Positions 23,668 to 31,242 of a stretch of DNA of 40,588 nt are shown here, piece by piece; the first letter of the stretch is position 1; each line of letters starts with the position of its first letter. The notes beneath the pieces were generated by a model that saw only the letters and a list, made by a program, of their open reading frames with translations, was not told where the DNA came from and searched no databases. Origin of the DNA: an uncultured Flavobacteriales bacterium (GTDB lineage: Bacteria; Bacteroidota; Bacteroidia; Flavobacteriales_E; Vicingaceae); assembly GCA_937925525.1 (NCBI GenBank), contig CALALS010000077.1:1-40588 (forward strand), written 5' to 3'. The position numbers and the translations under genes are program-made.

Positions 23668-24164
23668 TACGCCTCCTGTTTTTCAGTTTTAAACTTCTCA
23701 TTCCATTCGGCCACAGTGATCTCGATCATATCCTCATTTGGAATAAATTCCCAATCATCATTAAAATGAAAACCAAAATATTCATCATTATTCAGGTTGT
23801 ACCCTGGATGAGAAAATGGATTGATCTTGGTGAAACCTAAAAGGTTATTAAGATCTTGAATAGAAACCTCTGGAAGATCTTCAATTTGTTTTGCGATCGC
23901 TTTTCCAGCTCTGGAATTTTTCTTTGGCATAAACTCATGCCTTCCAGCTCCAGATTTTTTCCAGAGTTTAGGGTCCGGATGGTTTTCTGGTTTAAATACA
24001 ATTGAGGATATGCCGCCGGCAATTGCGCCCCATCCTGGACGAAAGGCTTTGCCTCCCAGCTCAATTGCTAAATCGTATGCTTTCTTATTATATTCAGTGC
24101 ACTTATCGATCATTGCCTGAAAATCTTTTCCGGTACCGGAATCTTTTTTGAAAATAAATCTCAT
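23667..24164 (-). CDS. hypothetical protein
   Basis: 165 residues from ATG 24164, 4 nt after the HD-protein stop. Gly-rich middle (AFRPGWGAIAGGISSIVF) and a C-terminal part with FGFHFNDDWEFIPNEDMIEI. No known family recognised. Placed between an ASCH-like protein and an HD nucleotidase. Confidence 0.65.
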   Translation of the reverse strand: MRFIFKKDSGTGKDFQAMIDKCTEYNKKAYDLAIELGGKAFRPGWGAIAGGISSIVFKPENHPDPKLWKKSGAGRHEFMPKKNSRAGKAIAKQIEDLPEVSIQDLNNLLGFTKINPFSHPGYNLNNDEYFGFHFNDDWEFIPNEDMIEITVAEWNEKFKTEKQEA

Positions 24165-24168
24165 AATA

Positions 24169-24723
24169 TCAAGGTTTTTTATATAGTTTTTCATCACTAC
24201 AGCAATCTAAAAATATCGTATATGCCAATGAAGGACCACAAAAAGAAAGTTTTCCTTTTTTCTTGTAAAAACAATCAAATTCTTGTGATTGAATATGGAT
24301 ATCTGCAGGTTTAATTAGAGGTAGATGATCAATATCAAGATCAAACTTTTCAAAAATGGCTTGCTGAATATTTCTTTCAATTTTATTGTATTCAGGAAGA
24401 AGAACTTTTAAAGGTTTAATAACGTCCCCAACATAAGCCTCTGCAGCATCATGTAATAAAGCTACTTTAGCTAATTGAGTATCTGGATCAGAAAGTTTAA
24501 CCATTCTATACACCATTACAGAATGCTGAGCTACCGAAAAAAAGGATTCAACCTGTCCGCCGAAATGGCATGTATTAGCTAATCCTCTCGCAATATCTCG
24601 AATGTCAATTTGATCTGGTTTAGGGTCTAAAATGCTAAATTTCTTCCCAGTCCATGTATTCATGTGGCCATCCAATTTTTGCAGTGGATGTAATTTGTTA
24701 TTTTGATCGTTCATTTTTTCCAT
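24169..24723 (-). CDS. HD-domain phosphohydrolase, YfbR-type nucleotidase-like
   Basis: 184 residues. HD motif residues are in order: His67 (VAQHSVM), His91-Asp92 (LLHDAAEAYVGD) and Asp100. GDVIKPLK following the HD site is typical of YfbR-like 5'-nucleotidases acting on deoxynucleoside monophosphates. Phages use such enzymes to adjust nucleotide pools, sometimes with modified bases. The lengthy N-terminus (1-45) has KFSILDPKPDQIDIRDIA, common in the phage forms. Start overlaps the previous stop by 1 nt. Confidence 0.8.
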   Translation of the reverse strand: MEKMNDQNNKLHPLQKLDGHMNTWTGKKFSILDPKPDQIDIRDIARGLANTCHFGGQVESFFSVAQHSVMVYRMVKLSDPDTQLAKVALLHDAAEAYVGDVIKPLKVLLPEYNKIERNIQQAIFEKFDLDIDHLPLIKPADIHIQSQEFDCFYKKKGKLSFCGPSLAYTIFLDCCSDEKLYKKP

Positions 24724-24959
24724 TATAAATCTTCGTATTCGTGGATCTCTACTTCTTCGGCGTCCACTTCTTCCGGTTCGTCCTTGTCCTTTTCATTAAC
24801 GGTCATAAACGCAATAAAAAGCATGGAAACGAGCCAAATAACGGCATCAAAACCATGAATGACAATTTCTTCTAATGTCTCTACGCGGTGAAACTGGATC
24901 CAGTTCCAAACGAATAGGCCAACAATTAATAATCTGTATAGGATCCTACCCCAGTTCAT
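24723..24959 (-). CDS. two-helix membrane protein with acidic tail
   Basis: 78 residues: helices at about 8-22 and 35-52, then an acidic C-terminus (EPEEVDAEEVEIHEYEDL). Overlaps the upstream gene by 14 nt. Similar layout to the membrane protein at 21250-21516, without clear sequence identity. Confidence 0.6.
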   Translation of the reverse strand: MNWGRILYRLLIVGLFVWNWIQFHRVETLEEIVIHGFDAVIWLVSMLFIAFMTVNEKDKDEPEEVDAEEVEIHEYEDL

Positions 24960-25215
24960 ATTCTCTAATTTGTTTTAAAAGGCCTTCGGTTGAAATGCCG
25001 TGCATAAATCTAAAAGCCAGATCGTTATACAAACCTGATTGAACTACCGGTATAAGTAGATCTTCAAATTCAATTTTACGTTGGCGTGCAATTTTTCGGA
25101 TATGCATATTAGCGTGCATTCGCCCCATGTTTAGCTGAGTCATGGTGGGCAGGTATTGTCGGAGCTGGTCCGCCCAATTCTGGTATTTTTTGGTATCAGA
25201 AAATGTAAATTTCAT
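24946..25215 (-). CDS. hypothetical protein
   Basis: 89 residues from ATG 25215 (MKFTFSDTKKYQNWADQL); AATTGATGCT lies just before it. Helical, with His- and Met-rich middle (NMGRMHANMHIRKIARQR). No family recognised. Confidence 0.6.
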   Translation of the reverse strand: MKFTFSDTKKYQNWADQLRQYLPTMTQLNMGRMHANMHIRKIARQRKIEFEDLLIPVVQSGLYNDLAFRFMHGISTEGLLKQIREYELG

Positions 25216-25231
25216 AGCATCAATTTTAGAT

Positions 25232-25501
25232 TTACAATTCCGGAGCTTCAACAAGCGTCCATTTTTCAATGAGCTTTTCTAGCCGGCGTTTAAAAGAATC
25301 CCATCCTTTAGAGTGGTGGATGAGCTCACCATTGAACCAGATGATAAAACCGTTTTGCCAGTTGTCTCGCCCTTCTTTTCGGACCAGCTGCAATTCTGCC
25401 TGGCGAATATCATCATCACCAATTGAGATCTGGTGAGCCTCATTGTTCATGAACACCTTTTCACCAGCTTTTAACTTCTCTTTAAGATCTTTGAAATCCA
25501 T
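25232..25501 (-). CDS. hypothetical protein
   Basis: 89 residues; a central beta-type segment (NGFIIWFNGELIHHSKGW) between charged helices. No family recognised. It is the first gene after the 87-nt gap that follows the XRE regulator. Confidence 0.6.
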   Translation of the reverse strand: MDFKDLKEKLKAGEKVFMNNEAHQISIGDDDIRQAELQLVRKEGRDNWQNGFIIWFNGELIHHSKGWDSFKRRLEKLIEKWTLVEAPEL

Positions 25502-25588
25502 AAGTCGAGTTTTAGTTAATACTTCTTTCCATTGGTGAAAGTAGTAACAAATCCCGAAATACCAAAATTTTTTAATAGAATTATTAAA

Positions 25589-25885
25589 TTATTTTGTTAA
25601 TTCAAAGATTTTCTCAGCTGTTTGGATCACAGCTGGCCATGAAGTTTTGAACTTCTCCAGGTTTTCTTTTGGAACATCTTCTTCCTGGACAGCAAATAAA
25701 AACATCATTGGCACAGCTACACCGGTATGCTCAGAAATGTTTTTTAACGTTGTCATTGTGGGAAATGTCTTGTTTTGTTCCAGGAAACTAAGATTGGTTT
25801 GTGTCATTCCGACTGCTTCTGCGAATGCAGATTGACTTTGACCCATTCCTTTTCTCATCCCTTTAATTACTGTTCCTATGTCCAT
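25589..25885 (-). CDS. XRE-family transcription regulator
   Basis: 98 residues. Residues about 5-60 are a Cro/CI-type helix-turn-helix (SAFAEAVGMTQTNLSFLEQ). The remainder is helical and may dimerise. A 5-bp inverted repeat in the 59-nt space upstream (25921-25934) is a likely autoregulatory operator. Candidate regulator of the leftward genes starting at 25501. Confidence 0.85.
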   Translation of the reverse strand: MDIGTVIKGMRKGMGQSQSAFAEAVGMTQTNLSFLEQNKTFPTMTTLKNISEHTGVAVPMMFLFAVQEEDVPKENLEKFKTSWPAVIQTAEKIFELTK

Positions 25886-25920
25886 TGATATATTTTTGGT
25901 TTATGTTGATATGTTTAGAT

Positions 25921-25934
25921 TATCTGTATAGATA
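25921..25934. promoter_or_regulatory. operator candidate for the XRE regulator
   Basis: TATCT-GTAT-AGATA inverted repeat, 36 nt upstream of the regulator's ATG. Related half-sites (CTATAC) occur a few bases to the right. No -7 promoter element was found in the same space. Confidence 0.4.
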
Positions 25935-25944
25935 TCCTGATTTT

Positions 25945-26175
25945 CTATACATCCTTACAGAATAGTTTTAAAAATTCTTCTGCAGCATTATTTGTAACCT
26001 GGTGAAGATCTCGTTCAGAAAGTTTCTCCAGATTATTCAATTTTTTATACCGGCGGATCTCATCCTGGAGACAAACGGCAATGTTTGACTTCCAGGTTTC
26101 ATGATAATCCGGATCATTTTGAATTGCTTCTCTGACTGCTTTAACTGCAGGCACTAATCTCATTGGTACTAACAT
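25945..26175 (-). CDS. small helical protein downstream of iteron-like repeats
   Basis: 76 residues from ATG 26175 (MLVPMRLVPAVKAVREAI); an in-frame TTG at 26217 would extend into the repeats and is rejected. Charged helices, no membrane segment. The gene follows an array of GTTAC repeats, so it may bind them, but no DNA-binding motif is certain. Confidence 0.55.
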   Translation of the reverse strand: MLVPMRLVPAVKAVREAIQNDPDYHETWKSNIAVCLQDEIRRYKKLNNLEKLSERDLHQVTNNAAEEFLKLFCKDV

Positions 26176-26210
26176 AGTTGTGGGTTTTTTGTTGTTATTA
26201 TTCCTGGCCT

Positions 26211-26255
26211 GTAACAATTTTGTTACAATCTTGTTACACTCTGTTACATTGTTAC
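26211..26255. repeat. phased GTTAC repeats (iteron-like)
   Basis: GTAAC at 26211-26215 in inverse orientation, then direct GTTAC at 26222-26226, 26233-26237, 26243-26247 and 26251-26255. Start-to-start spacing of the direct copies is 11, 10 and 8 nt, close to one helical turn, so copies face the same side of DNA. Located between the stop of the zinc-ribbon gene and the start at 26175. Confidence 0.6.
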
Positions 26256-26815
26256 GCAGTTGTTTCTGGTTTAGACATTATTTCCTGTATCTGGCTTCTT
26301 TGAAAAAGAACATAGGAACCATGACGAATGCCTTTATACTCAGAAATTGGTACTGCAATTCGGGCCGTGATATTATCATCTTTTACACCCAGGACCTCTA
26401 CCCATAGCATATCTTTTTTGTTATCAACACGGATCTTAACATAAGTGCCAGTAGAAACGGGCTCTAGTGTAGGGGTTTCTGCCATAGCGCAGCGATCACT
26501 AATGTTTACTGGGTTCTGGATCATTTGCGGATTAATTACTACTCCCTCAGCTTTTCGGAAGATCATTTCAGATTCTTTTACGGTTTCGTAATGCTTGTAT
26601 TTGGAAAGATCTGCAGCTACTAAAGTGTTATCTTCTTTTGATGCAATTACACCTTCAATGCCGGCATTACAAAATGGACAATTTGCCACCTGCAGGTTTT
26701 TTTGTCCGGTTCGTTGTAGGTTACTTGGGGCCAAAACAAATTCGTTGTGGCATTCTGGACAGTTGCCAACATAAAATTCGTACAACCTTATTATTTTTTG
26801 AGCGTCTTGTGACAT
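26252..26815 (-). CDS. zinc-ribbon protein
   Basis: 187 residues. An N-terminal zinc ribbon (CPECH near 19-23 and CPFCN near 46-50) is followed by a beta-rich domain with VKIRVDNKKDMLWVEVLGV. Likely binds nucleic acid or protein. It starts after a terminator-like hairpin and a gap of about 100 nt, so it probably begins a transcription unit; TACTTTG about 30 nt upstream resembles a -7 element with one base missing. Confidence 0.65.
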   Translation of the reverse strand: MSQDAQKIIRLYEFYVGNCPECHNEFVLAPSNLQRTGQKNLQVANCPFCNAGIEGVIASKEDNTLVAADLSKYKHYETVKESEMIFRKAEGVVINPQMIQNPVNISDRCAMAETPTLEPVSTGTYVKIRVDNKKDMLWVEVLGVKDDNITARIAVPISEYKGIRHGSYVLFQRSQIQEIMSKPETTA

Positions 26816-26858
26816 AAGTATTGATTTATATATTTGTATTCAAAGTATTTAAAACAGT

Positions 26859-26886
26859 CCTCCGATAATCGTGAATCGACAGGAGG
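26859..26886 (-). terminator. terminator-like hairpin
   Basis: CCTCC (26859-26863) and GGAGG (26882-26886), with GAT/ATC able to extend the stem inward. TTTT follows four bases later on the leftward strand and five T follow on the other. Lies between the genes at 26915 and 26815. Confidence 0.5.
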
Positions 26887-26914
26887 GTTTTTGGTTTGTT
26901 GTTGGAAAAGGGAT

Positions 26915-27142
26915 CTATTTAGGTTCCTTTTCGTCTTTATACTTCTTTGTGCACTCCGGACAACAAACTTCGTCATGTTCAACATCCGGATTGTAAATTA
27001 GGCTCCATCCTTCTGCTTTCCATTCTTCAGCTGCCATCCATTCATCTGTATCGTGTTTAACAGAACTTTTATGGCATCTGCTACAGCTGATATCTGTAGC
27101 TGTGTGCATTGCATCAAATATTGCGCTTACAGTTGCGTCCAT
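26915..27142 (-). CDS. small zinc-ribbon protein
   Basis: 75 residues with CSRC near 20-23 and CCPEC near 59-63, a probable four-Cys zinc site, and a WKAEGWSLIYNPD segment between. Such small zinc proteins are common among phage accessory genes. Role unknown. Confidence 0.65.
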   Translation of the reverse strand: MDATVSAIFDAMHTATDISCSRCHKSSVKHDTDEWMAAEEWKAEGWSLIYNPDVEHDEVCCPECTKKYKDEKEPK

Positions 27143-27312
27143 CTTCTAATCAGATTTGTTAATAATAAAAATGTCATTAAATAATTAGCCGGACCAGCAA
27201 TATAAATGGTCCATGGGCTAGGGATCAGAAAAAAGGCAACACTTCCAACTAAGAAATGAACCATCATCCAAATAATAATCTGTTTTTTTGTTTTGTAAAA
27301 ACTATCCATCAT
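27127..27312 (-). CDS. small two-helix membrane protein
   Basis: 61 residues from ATG 27312 (or the next ATG, 27309). Two hydrophobic helices separated by a PSPW turn. Start overlaps the stop of a 55-residue gene by 11 nt; its end overlaps the zinc-ribbon start by 16 nt. No family recognised. Confidence 0.6.
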   Translation of the reverse strand: MMDSFYKTKKQIIIWMMVHFLVGSVAFFLIPSPWTIYIAGPANYLMTFLLLTNLIRRWTQL

Positions 27313-27469
27313 GACTCCAATCGTACATTTTTTCAAGTTGATCGTCATTTGGTTCAAAGGACCAGGCCTTTGTTCCTTTTTTAACAAACAGTTTGATTAG
27401 GACCTCCTTTTCATGAAGCTCCAGTCCTTTCCACCATTCTTTAGCTTTCTTCGCTTTCCTCTTGTTCAT
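27302..27469 (-). CDS. 55-residue basic hypothetical protein
   Basis: ATG 27469 (MNKRKAKKAKEWWKGLELHE) to TAG at 27302-27304. Lys-rich start, acidic end. It fills the space between two coupled genes and overlaps both (29 nt upstream, 11 nt downstream), which supports translation. Confidence 0.55.
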   Translation of the reverse strand: MNKRKAKKAKEWWKGLELHEKEVLIKLFVKKGTKAWSFEPNDDQLEKMYDWSHDG

Positions 27470-27743
27470 AGTCTTTATATCGTTCTGGATGAAGATGTTT
27501 ATCCAATTCGTACTCAGCTTTTTCTTTTTGTTCTTCCAGATGATAGTTTTCTGTTCGTAGTTGTTGAACCTGGTTTCGTTGATAGAAATAAATGGCTACA
27601 AGCACTGCCGTTACCAAACAGGCTACAGTCATTTCAATTTCACGCATATATTTCTCCGGATCTAAAATCCAAAGTTTTATGAATTCATACAAGGCAATGA
27701 TGCCTGGAATAATAATGAGTAGTATTACAAGTCTTTTGTTCAT
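27441..27743 (-). CDS. membrane protein with coiled-coil tail
   Basis: 100 residues from ATG 27743, 4 nt after the DUF1643 stop. Helices at about 4-22 and 36-53, then a coiled coil and a highly charged tail (YEQEESEES). No family recognised. Confidence 0.65.
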   Translation of the reverse strand: MNKRLVILLIIIPGIIALYEFIKLWILDPEKYMREIEMTVACLVTAVLVAIYFYQRNQVQQLRTENYHLEEQKEKAEYELDKHLHPERYKDYEQEESEES

Positions 27744-27747
27744 AATT

Positions 27748-28230
27748 TCAAGATTTAGAATATGGCACCGGTTTAACATTTGCAGGAACATAAAGTGGGT
27801 GCCTGGGGCTTCCGTCCTGATTAATAATTAAAGCATGGCCATTAAAATTATTCAACACAAATTCAGCCCGTTCCGTAGCTTCTGGAAAAGATCCCCACGC
27901 AAAAATGATCTTTTCACATTGACTAGAAATTTTTTCAAGCCAACCATCATTTTCTCCAATTGGATCGTCACATTTTTTTAATTCTTCCGGATAAGGGGTA
28001 ACAAATGCAAAAAGATTCATCATGTAAACTCCACCATATCCCCAATCCGCCGCAAATTTTTTAACACGGCGAATGGTAGGATCGTCATTAATATGATCAG
28101 CTGTAGAAGGATTGAGCCCTATAAACATGATCAAAGGCTTAGATCTATCCCATATACGCCATAATGCGTATCTGTATTTCTGACAATCAGAAAATTGAGC
28201 TCCAGACCAAATATTTCCGAAAAGATCCAT
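27748..28230 (-). CDS. DUF1643 family protein
   Basis: 160 residues with the family pattern: YRYALWRIW, MFIGLNPSTAD, DDPTIRR, WGYGGVYMMNLFAF, IFAWGSF and an ending HPLYVP. The family is widespread in phages and bacteria, of unknown function. Start overlaps the exonuclease stop by 1 nt. Confidence 0.85.
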   Translation of the reverse strand: MDLFGNIWSGAQFSDCQKYRYALWRIWDRSKPLIMFIGLNPSTADHINDDPTIRRVKKFAADWGYGGVYMMNLFAFVTPYPEELKKCDDPIGENDGWLEKISSQCEKIIFAWGSFPEATERAEFVLNNFNGHALIINQDGSPRHPLYVPANVKPVPYSKS

Positions 28231-28838
28231 TAGGGTTTAACCGGTTGTTTAATAATGAGATCATGTAGATCTTTATTCCAATGAGCATCTACTAAAGCAT
28301 TGTGTTCGCCTTCTGGATCTGGGGAATTTTGGCGTTTCCAGTCAGTATCTAGTCCGCGCTCCCACATCATTTGTTTGAGATCTCTAACCCACATTGGAAA
28401 GCTATCCGGTTTATCAATTAGGCGTCCAAAAAGCCTGGCAAATATTACCCAGTCATAAGCTCCGTAGTAAGCATAAAAAACTGGATCTGCAGTTATGTGT
28501 CTGCTACCAGGTTTCATATCCATGGTCAGCTCACAGCTCTCAATCCAATCCAGCACGGATTTAGCTATGAGTGTGTTAGGCCCAAAAACCTCCATAGCCC
28601 ATTGATTGTGTTTTGGTTGGTGAGCTGATACATTGCAATATCCTTTAGAGCTTTGTTCATTTCCCCACCAACGTAGTTTAGACAAAACATTGTCTTTAAC
28701 CCATTGATCAGCATTACGCTCATCAAAATTTGTAGATTCAGCATAGAAAGTATCTCCATTTTCAGAGACAATTCCTAAAGAAACTATATCAATCCCTCCG
28801 GACCACTCAATAAATTCAGTGTCAAAAAAGTATTTCAT
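28230..28838 (-). CDS. DEDDh 3'-5' exonuclease, Rv2179c-like
   Basis: 202 residues from ATG 28838. Opens with YFFDTEFIEW (Asp6, Glu8) as in the small 3'-5' exoribonuclease family related to Rv2179c. A middle Asp is in YYGAYDWVIFARLFG, and the last pair is His-x4-Asp in EHNALVDAHW. This gives the full DEDDh set. It probably trims RNA, or DNA ends. AACCGTAATA lies just before the start, as it also does at 29457. Confidence 0.8.
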   Translation of the reverse strand: MKYFFDTEFIEWSGGIDIVSLGIVSENGDTFYAESTNFDERNADQWVKDNVLSKLRWWGNEQSSKGYCNVSAHQPKHNQWAMEVFGPNTLIAKSVLDWIESCELTMDMKPGSRHITADPVFYAYYGAYDWVIFARLFGRLIDKPDSFPMWVRDLKQMMWERGLDTDWKRQNSPDPEGEHNALVDAHWNKDLHDLIIKQPVKP

Positions 28839-28923
28839 TTTATTACGGTTAAAAGGAAGGATAGAAAAGGCGCTAGTCCGGTGCACTGCCTGATCCGTAT
28901 CACGGTAGATCCTCCAATGTTAA
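28839..28923. other. short intergenic region with hairpins
   Basis: 85 nt with GC-rich inverted motifs (CCG-TGATA-CGG near 28897-28907; GGC/GCC arms around a GTGCAC core near 28870-28892) and a TTTTCT after the second on the leftward strand. A weak terminator for the upstream DUF4494 gene is possible. Confidence 0.35.
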
Positions 28924-29457
28924 TTATTCTTCTTCATCTTCCCCTGCAGCATAAGCTACATTGATATTGGGGCTGCTTTCAGATTCTTCACTTTTTGCTG
29001 GTTTACGGCCAACTTCTTTATCTTCCAGCTCCGGATCAAAAGGGAATACATCAATTATTTTTGATTGTTTGATAGATGGGATCTCAAAGGAAACCATTAA
29101 TCCTTTCAGGCTTTCTTCCAGTCTCTCATACGCTTCTTTAACATTATGAGCCTGTACTAAGTAGTTATTTTTGTAAGATTTTTGACGGCCTGAGTCAGCA
29201 TCTTCGGTTACATATTGTGTCTGGCACTCATACCAGGTATCACAATCGTCATACGCAAAAATGTCGGCAAAATTTGCTCCTACAATTGCGCTTACTAAAA
29301 ATTCACCACGGACATATTCACCTACTTCTTTGTAGATCTTTGCTTCTGCATCTGTGATGGATTGTGCGTTTACTAAATACGGCTCAGATACGCGCTTTAG
29401 CGTGCCGTCCGTGAATTCCTTTGTGTACTTACACGTTGCTTTTTTCCAAGTAATCAT
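28924..29457 (-). CDS. DUF4494 family protein
   Basis: 177 residues. The N-terminal ~140 follow the Bacteroidota-specific DUF4494 pattern: TLKRVSEPYLVNAQSITDAE, YVRGEFLVSAI, FADIF, DTWYECQ and NYLVQAHNVKEAYERL. A short acidic, Ser-rich tail (KSEESESSPN and GEDEEE) follows. Function unknown; the family is common in host chromosomes, so it supports a Bacteroidota host. Preceded by a terminator (29534-29563). Confidence 0.85.
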   Translation of the reverse strand: MITWKKATCKYTKEFTDGTLKRVSEPYLVNAQSITDAEAKIYKEVGEYVRGEFLVSAIVGANFADIFAYDDCDTWYECQTQYVTEDADSGRQKSYKNNYLVQAHNVKEAYERLEESLKGLMVSFEIPSIKQSKIIDVFPFDPELEDKEVGRKPAKSEESESSPNINVAYAAGEDEEE

Positions 29458-29533
29458 TGATATTACGGTTTTATGTTTATATTAGTGACCCGATCTATTT
29501 ATTTCCATTTGTAGAGATCAAGGTGAATAGAAG

Positions 29534-29563
29534 AAATCCTGGCCGCAACGCCAGGATTTTTTA
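29534..29563. terminator. terminator
   Basis: AAATCCTGGC (29534-29543) / GCCAGGATTT (29550-29559), 6-nt loop, T run on the right and TTTCTTCT on the leftward side. It directly follows the stop of the gene at 29564, so it most likely ends that leftward transcript. Confidence 0.7.
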
Positions 29564-29875
29564 TTATTCCTCCTGGAGCTCAATGCCGGCTTCTGCGGCA
29601 CACTCATTCATGAGTTTGTTTACTTCAAAAGGCTTTGGAGGCCTTCCGTCTTTTTGGAAGTACGCCATGGCTAATGCCGACTGCTCGATATACATTTCAT
29701 CTGCCTTTGCATCATCCAGTTTTCCTTGATCATTAAGATCTTTAGCTTCTTTGTAGCTGGCAACCAGGTTCTTTTTCAATGTCTCCTTTTTCTTTTTGGA
29801 GTGTTTTCCAGCTTTTTCCATGATTTGTGGCGCCAGCTGAATGGCTTTTAGTTTTGCTTTGCCCTTCTTGAACAT
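29564..29875 (-). CDS. basic helical hypothetical protein
   Basis: 103 residues, Lys-rich first half (GKHSKKKKETLKKNL), less charged second half. No family recognised. Last gene before a terminator. Confidence 0.6.
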   Translation of the reverse strand: MFKKGKAKLKAIQLAPQIMEKAGKHSKKKKETLKKNLVASYKEAKDLNDQGKLDDAKADEMYIEQSALAMAYFQKDGRPPKPFEVNKLMNECAAEAGIELQEE

Positions 29876-29876
29876 A

Positions 29877-30146
29877 TCACTTTTTTTTTAATTTTTGAAC
29901 GTCTTTAAATCTGTCTTTATCCACTCCATGCGTTATGAGGCGGTGATAATAGGTGCGTTCATTTAAACCTAGAATATTTAAAACTCCGGCAACATCTTCC
30001 TGAGTTTGATAAGCAATTTCTACACGGTCCTTAAATCTTTTTTCATTGAGAAGGACCACGATAATTTTGATAGGATCTATTCCGGATCTGGCAAGCCATT
30101 TACGGACCTGAACTTCATTGTAGCTATCTTTGGCGGTGAATTCCAT
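29877..30146 (-). CDS. small helix-turn-helix protein
   Basis: 89 residues. AGVLNILGLNERTYYHRLIT looks like a Fis-type helix-turn-helix, comparable to the protein at 19126-19374. N-terminal part has SGIDPIKIIVVLLNEKRF. Probably a DNA-binding regulator. Confidence 0.6.
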   Translation of the reverse strand: MEFTAKDSYNEVQVRKWLARSGIDPIKIIVVLLNEKRFKDRVEIAYQTQEDVAGVLNILGLNERTYYHRLITHGVDKDRFKDVQKLKKK

Positions 30147-30149
30147 TTG

Positions 30150-30497
30150 CTATTTCTTTTTTCCTTCGTATTCATATCCATCTACAACTTCCTGCAGACG
30201 CTTTTTTTCAGTTTCCGGAAGATCTTCTGGTTTGATAGATCTGCCACCAAAAAGAATTGGCTTTTTAGAATTTAGCATTTGAGCTGCTTTCAAAAATTCC
30301 TTTGTATTCTCCAGGTTTGCTTCACGGCGCTTCTGCAGTGTTTCGGTTAATTCCTTTTCGCAGTCTTTGGTTGGTACGCGCATTGTGTTACCACAGTGAG
30401 GACACCAATAGTTTGCGCCTGGAAAGGCAAAGGTGAAAATTAGAGGAACTTGTTTTTTGTGCTCAGGGCACACTCTGATAATTGTATCTTTTGTCAT
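30150..30497 (-). CDS. zinc-ribbon hypothetical protein
   Basis: 115 residues. CPEH near 10-13 and CPHCG near 32-36 give a probable zinc site; the rest is a charged helix. Start overlaps the preceding gene by 4 nt. Confidence 0.6.
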   Translation of the reverse strand: MTKDTIIRVCPEHKKQVPLIFTFAFPGANYWCPHCGNTMRVPTKDCEKELTETLQKRREANLENTKEFLKAAQMLNSKKPILFGGRSIKPEDLPETEKKRLQEVVDGYEYEGKKK

Positions 30498-30691
30498 TGC
30501 ATATAGTGTTTATACCGTGGCATCTTATTTAATGTCTCGGAATTCATTTTGTGAAAATTTACATCTGAACTGGCAGATCCTAATCGACTACCGGTACCAA
30601 ATCGTGCTGCAGGTGAAGTTTTAAGAATAGCGTACATAAACATAAGCCCTGCTATTATTAGAATAATCAGAATAACGTAGGTAATTTTCAT
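30494..30691 (-). CDS. small N-terminally anchored membrane protein
   Basis: 65 residues; hydrophobic helix at about 4-22, then a soluble tail rich in Ser, Gly and Lys. Linked to both neighbours by ATGA overlaps. No family recognised. Confidence 0.6.
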   Translation of the reverse strand: MKITYVILIILIIAGLMFMYAILKTSPAARFGTGSRLGSASSDVNFHKMNSETLNKMPRYKHYMQ

Positions 30692-30837
30692 GACTCTGGA
30701 GGGGTTTTTCGTTGTGACACTTTCTTATGGACCAGCTTCAATTTTTTGTTGTAGCTGAGGCCCATTTTCTCATAATACTTATCCCAGGCGGCATAAAGTG
30801 GAGAAAGATCTATTCCGTCACTAAATCGTTGATTCAT
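30688..30837 (-). CDS. 49-residue hypothetical protein, possible 3' part of a split gene
   Basis: ATG 30837 (MNQRFSDGIDLSPLYAAWDK) to TGA overlapping the next ATG by 4 nt, which supports translation to this stop. The frame stays open 32 codons upstream of the ATG, to the TAA of the gene at 30934-31242, in the same frame. Either this is a separate small gene, or it and its upstream neighbour are one gene interrupted or read through at TAA. Confidence 0.5.
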   Translation of the reverse strand: MNQRFSDGIDLSPLYAAWDKYYEKMGLSYNKKLKLVHKKVSQRKTPPES

Positions 30838-30908
30838 TTCTTCAAAGTTAATGCATCTAAAAATATTAAGCAGCTGGCAGTAAACGGACTGCGTTTGAAC
30901 AGTTTCAT
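30834..30908 (-). CDS. possible 24-residue peptide
   Basis: ATG 30908 (MKLFKRSPFTASCLIFLDAL) to TGA, overlapping the 49-residue gene's ATG by 4 nt. Weak evidence: it competes with the open frame that joins the neighbours in another register. Confidence 0.2.
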   Translation of the reverse strand: MKLFKRSPFTASCLIFLDALTLKK

Positions 30909-30933
30909 AAATTGCCAGGCTCGAAAGTATCTT

Positions 30934-31242
30934 TTAGCTTTTTTCATTCTTTTCAATATTGTCTACTCTGATTATTACAGTGTAGGTAATTCCATAATTA
31001 TCGATAGATCTGCAGAACAAACCTATTTTAGTGTGTTTCAGGCCATCAACCGGATATTTTCTTTCTTCATTCATTTTCTCCAGGATCTCTTTAAGTGTTC
31101 GCTTTTTGAACTTTTTAAAGGGCTCTGGATGGCTGTGACCCCAACCATGGCCATACATTATTGTTTCAATGTTTCTTAGGTTATGACCGCTCATAAAAAG
31201 CAACTTTAACCGGCATTTAAGGATCTCAATAAAATAGCGCAT
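30934..31242 (-). CDS. hypothetical protein
   Basis: 102 residues; central basic segment with HGWGHSHPEPFKKFKKR and a beta-type end (GITYTVIIRVDN). The TAA stop is followed in the same frame by 81 further sense codons. Start overlaps the upstream membrane protein by 17 nt; an internal ATG (MSGHNLRN) is an alternative. Confidence 0.55.
   Translation of the reverse strand: MRYFIEILKCRLKLLFMSGHNLRNIETIMYGHGWGHSHPEPFKKFKKRTLKEILEKMNEERKYPVDGLKHTKIGLFCRSIDNYGITYTVIIRVDNIEKNEKS

Noticed and set aside
26791..26985. A leftward frame of 64 codons between the two zinc-ribbon genes
   Set aside because: It crosses the terminator-like hairpin at 26859-26886 and overlaps both neighbouring genes without coupling.
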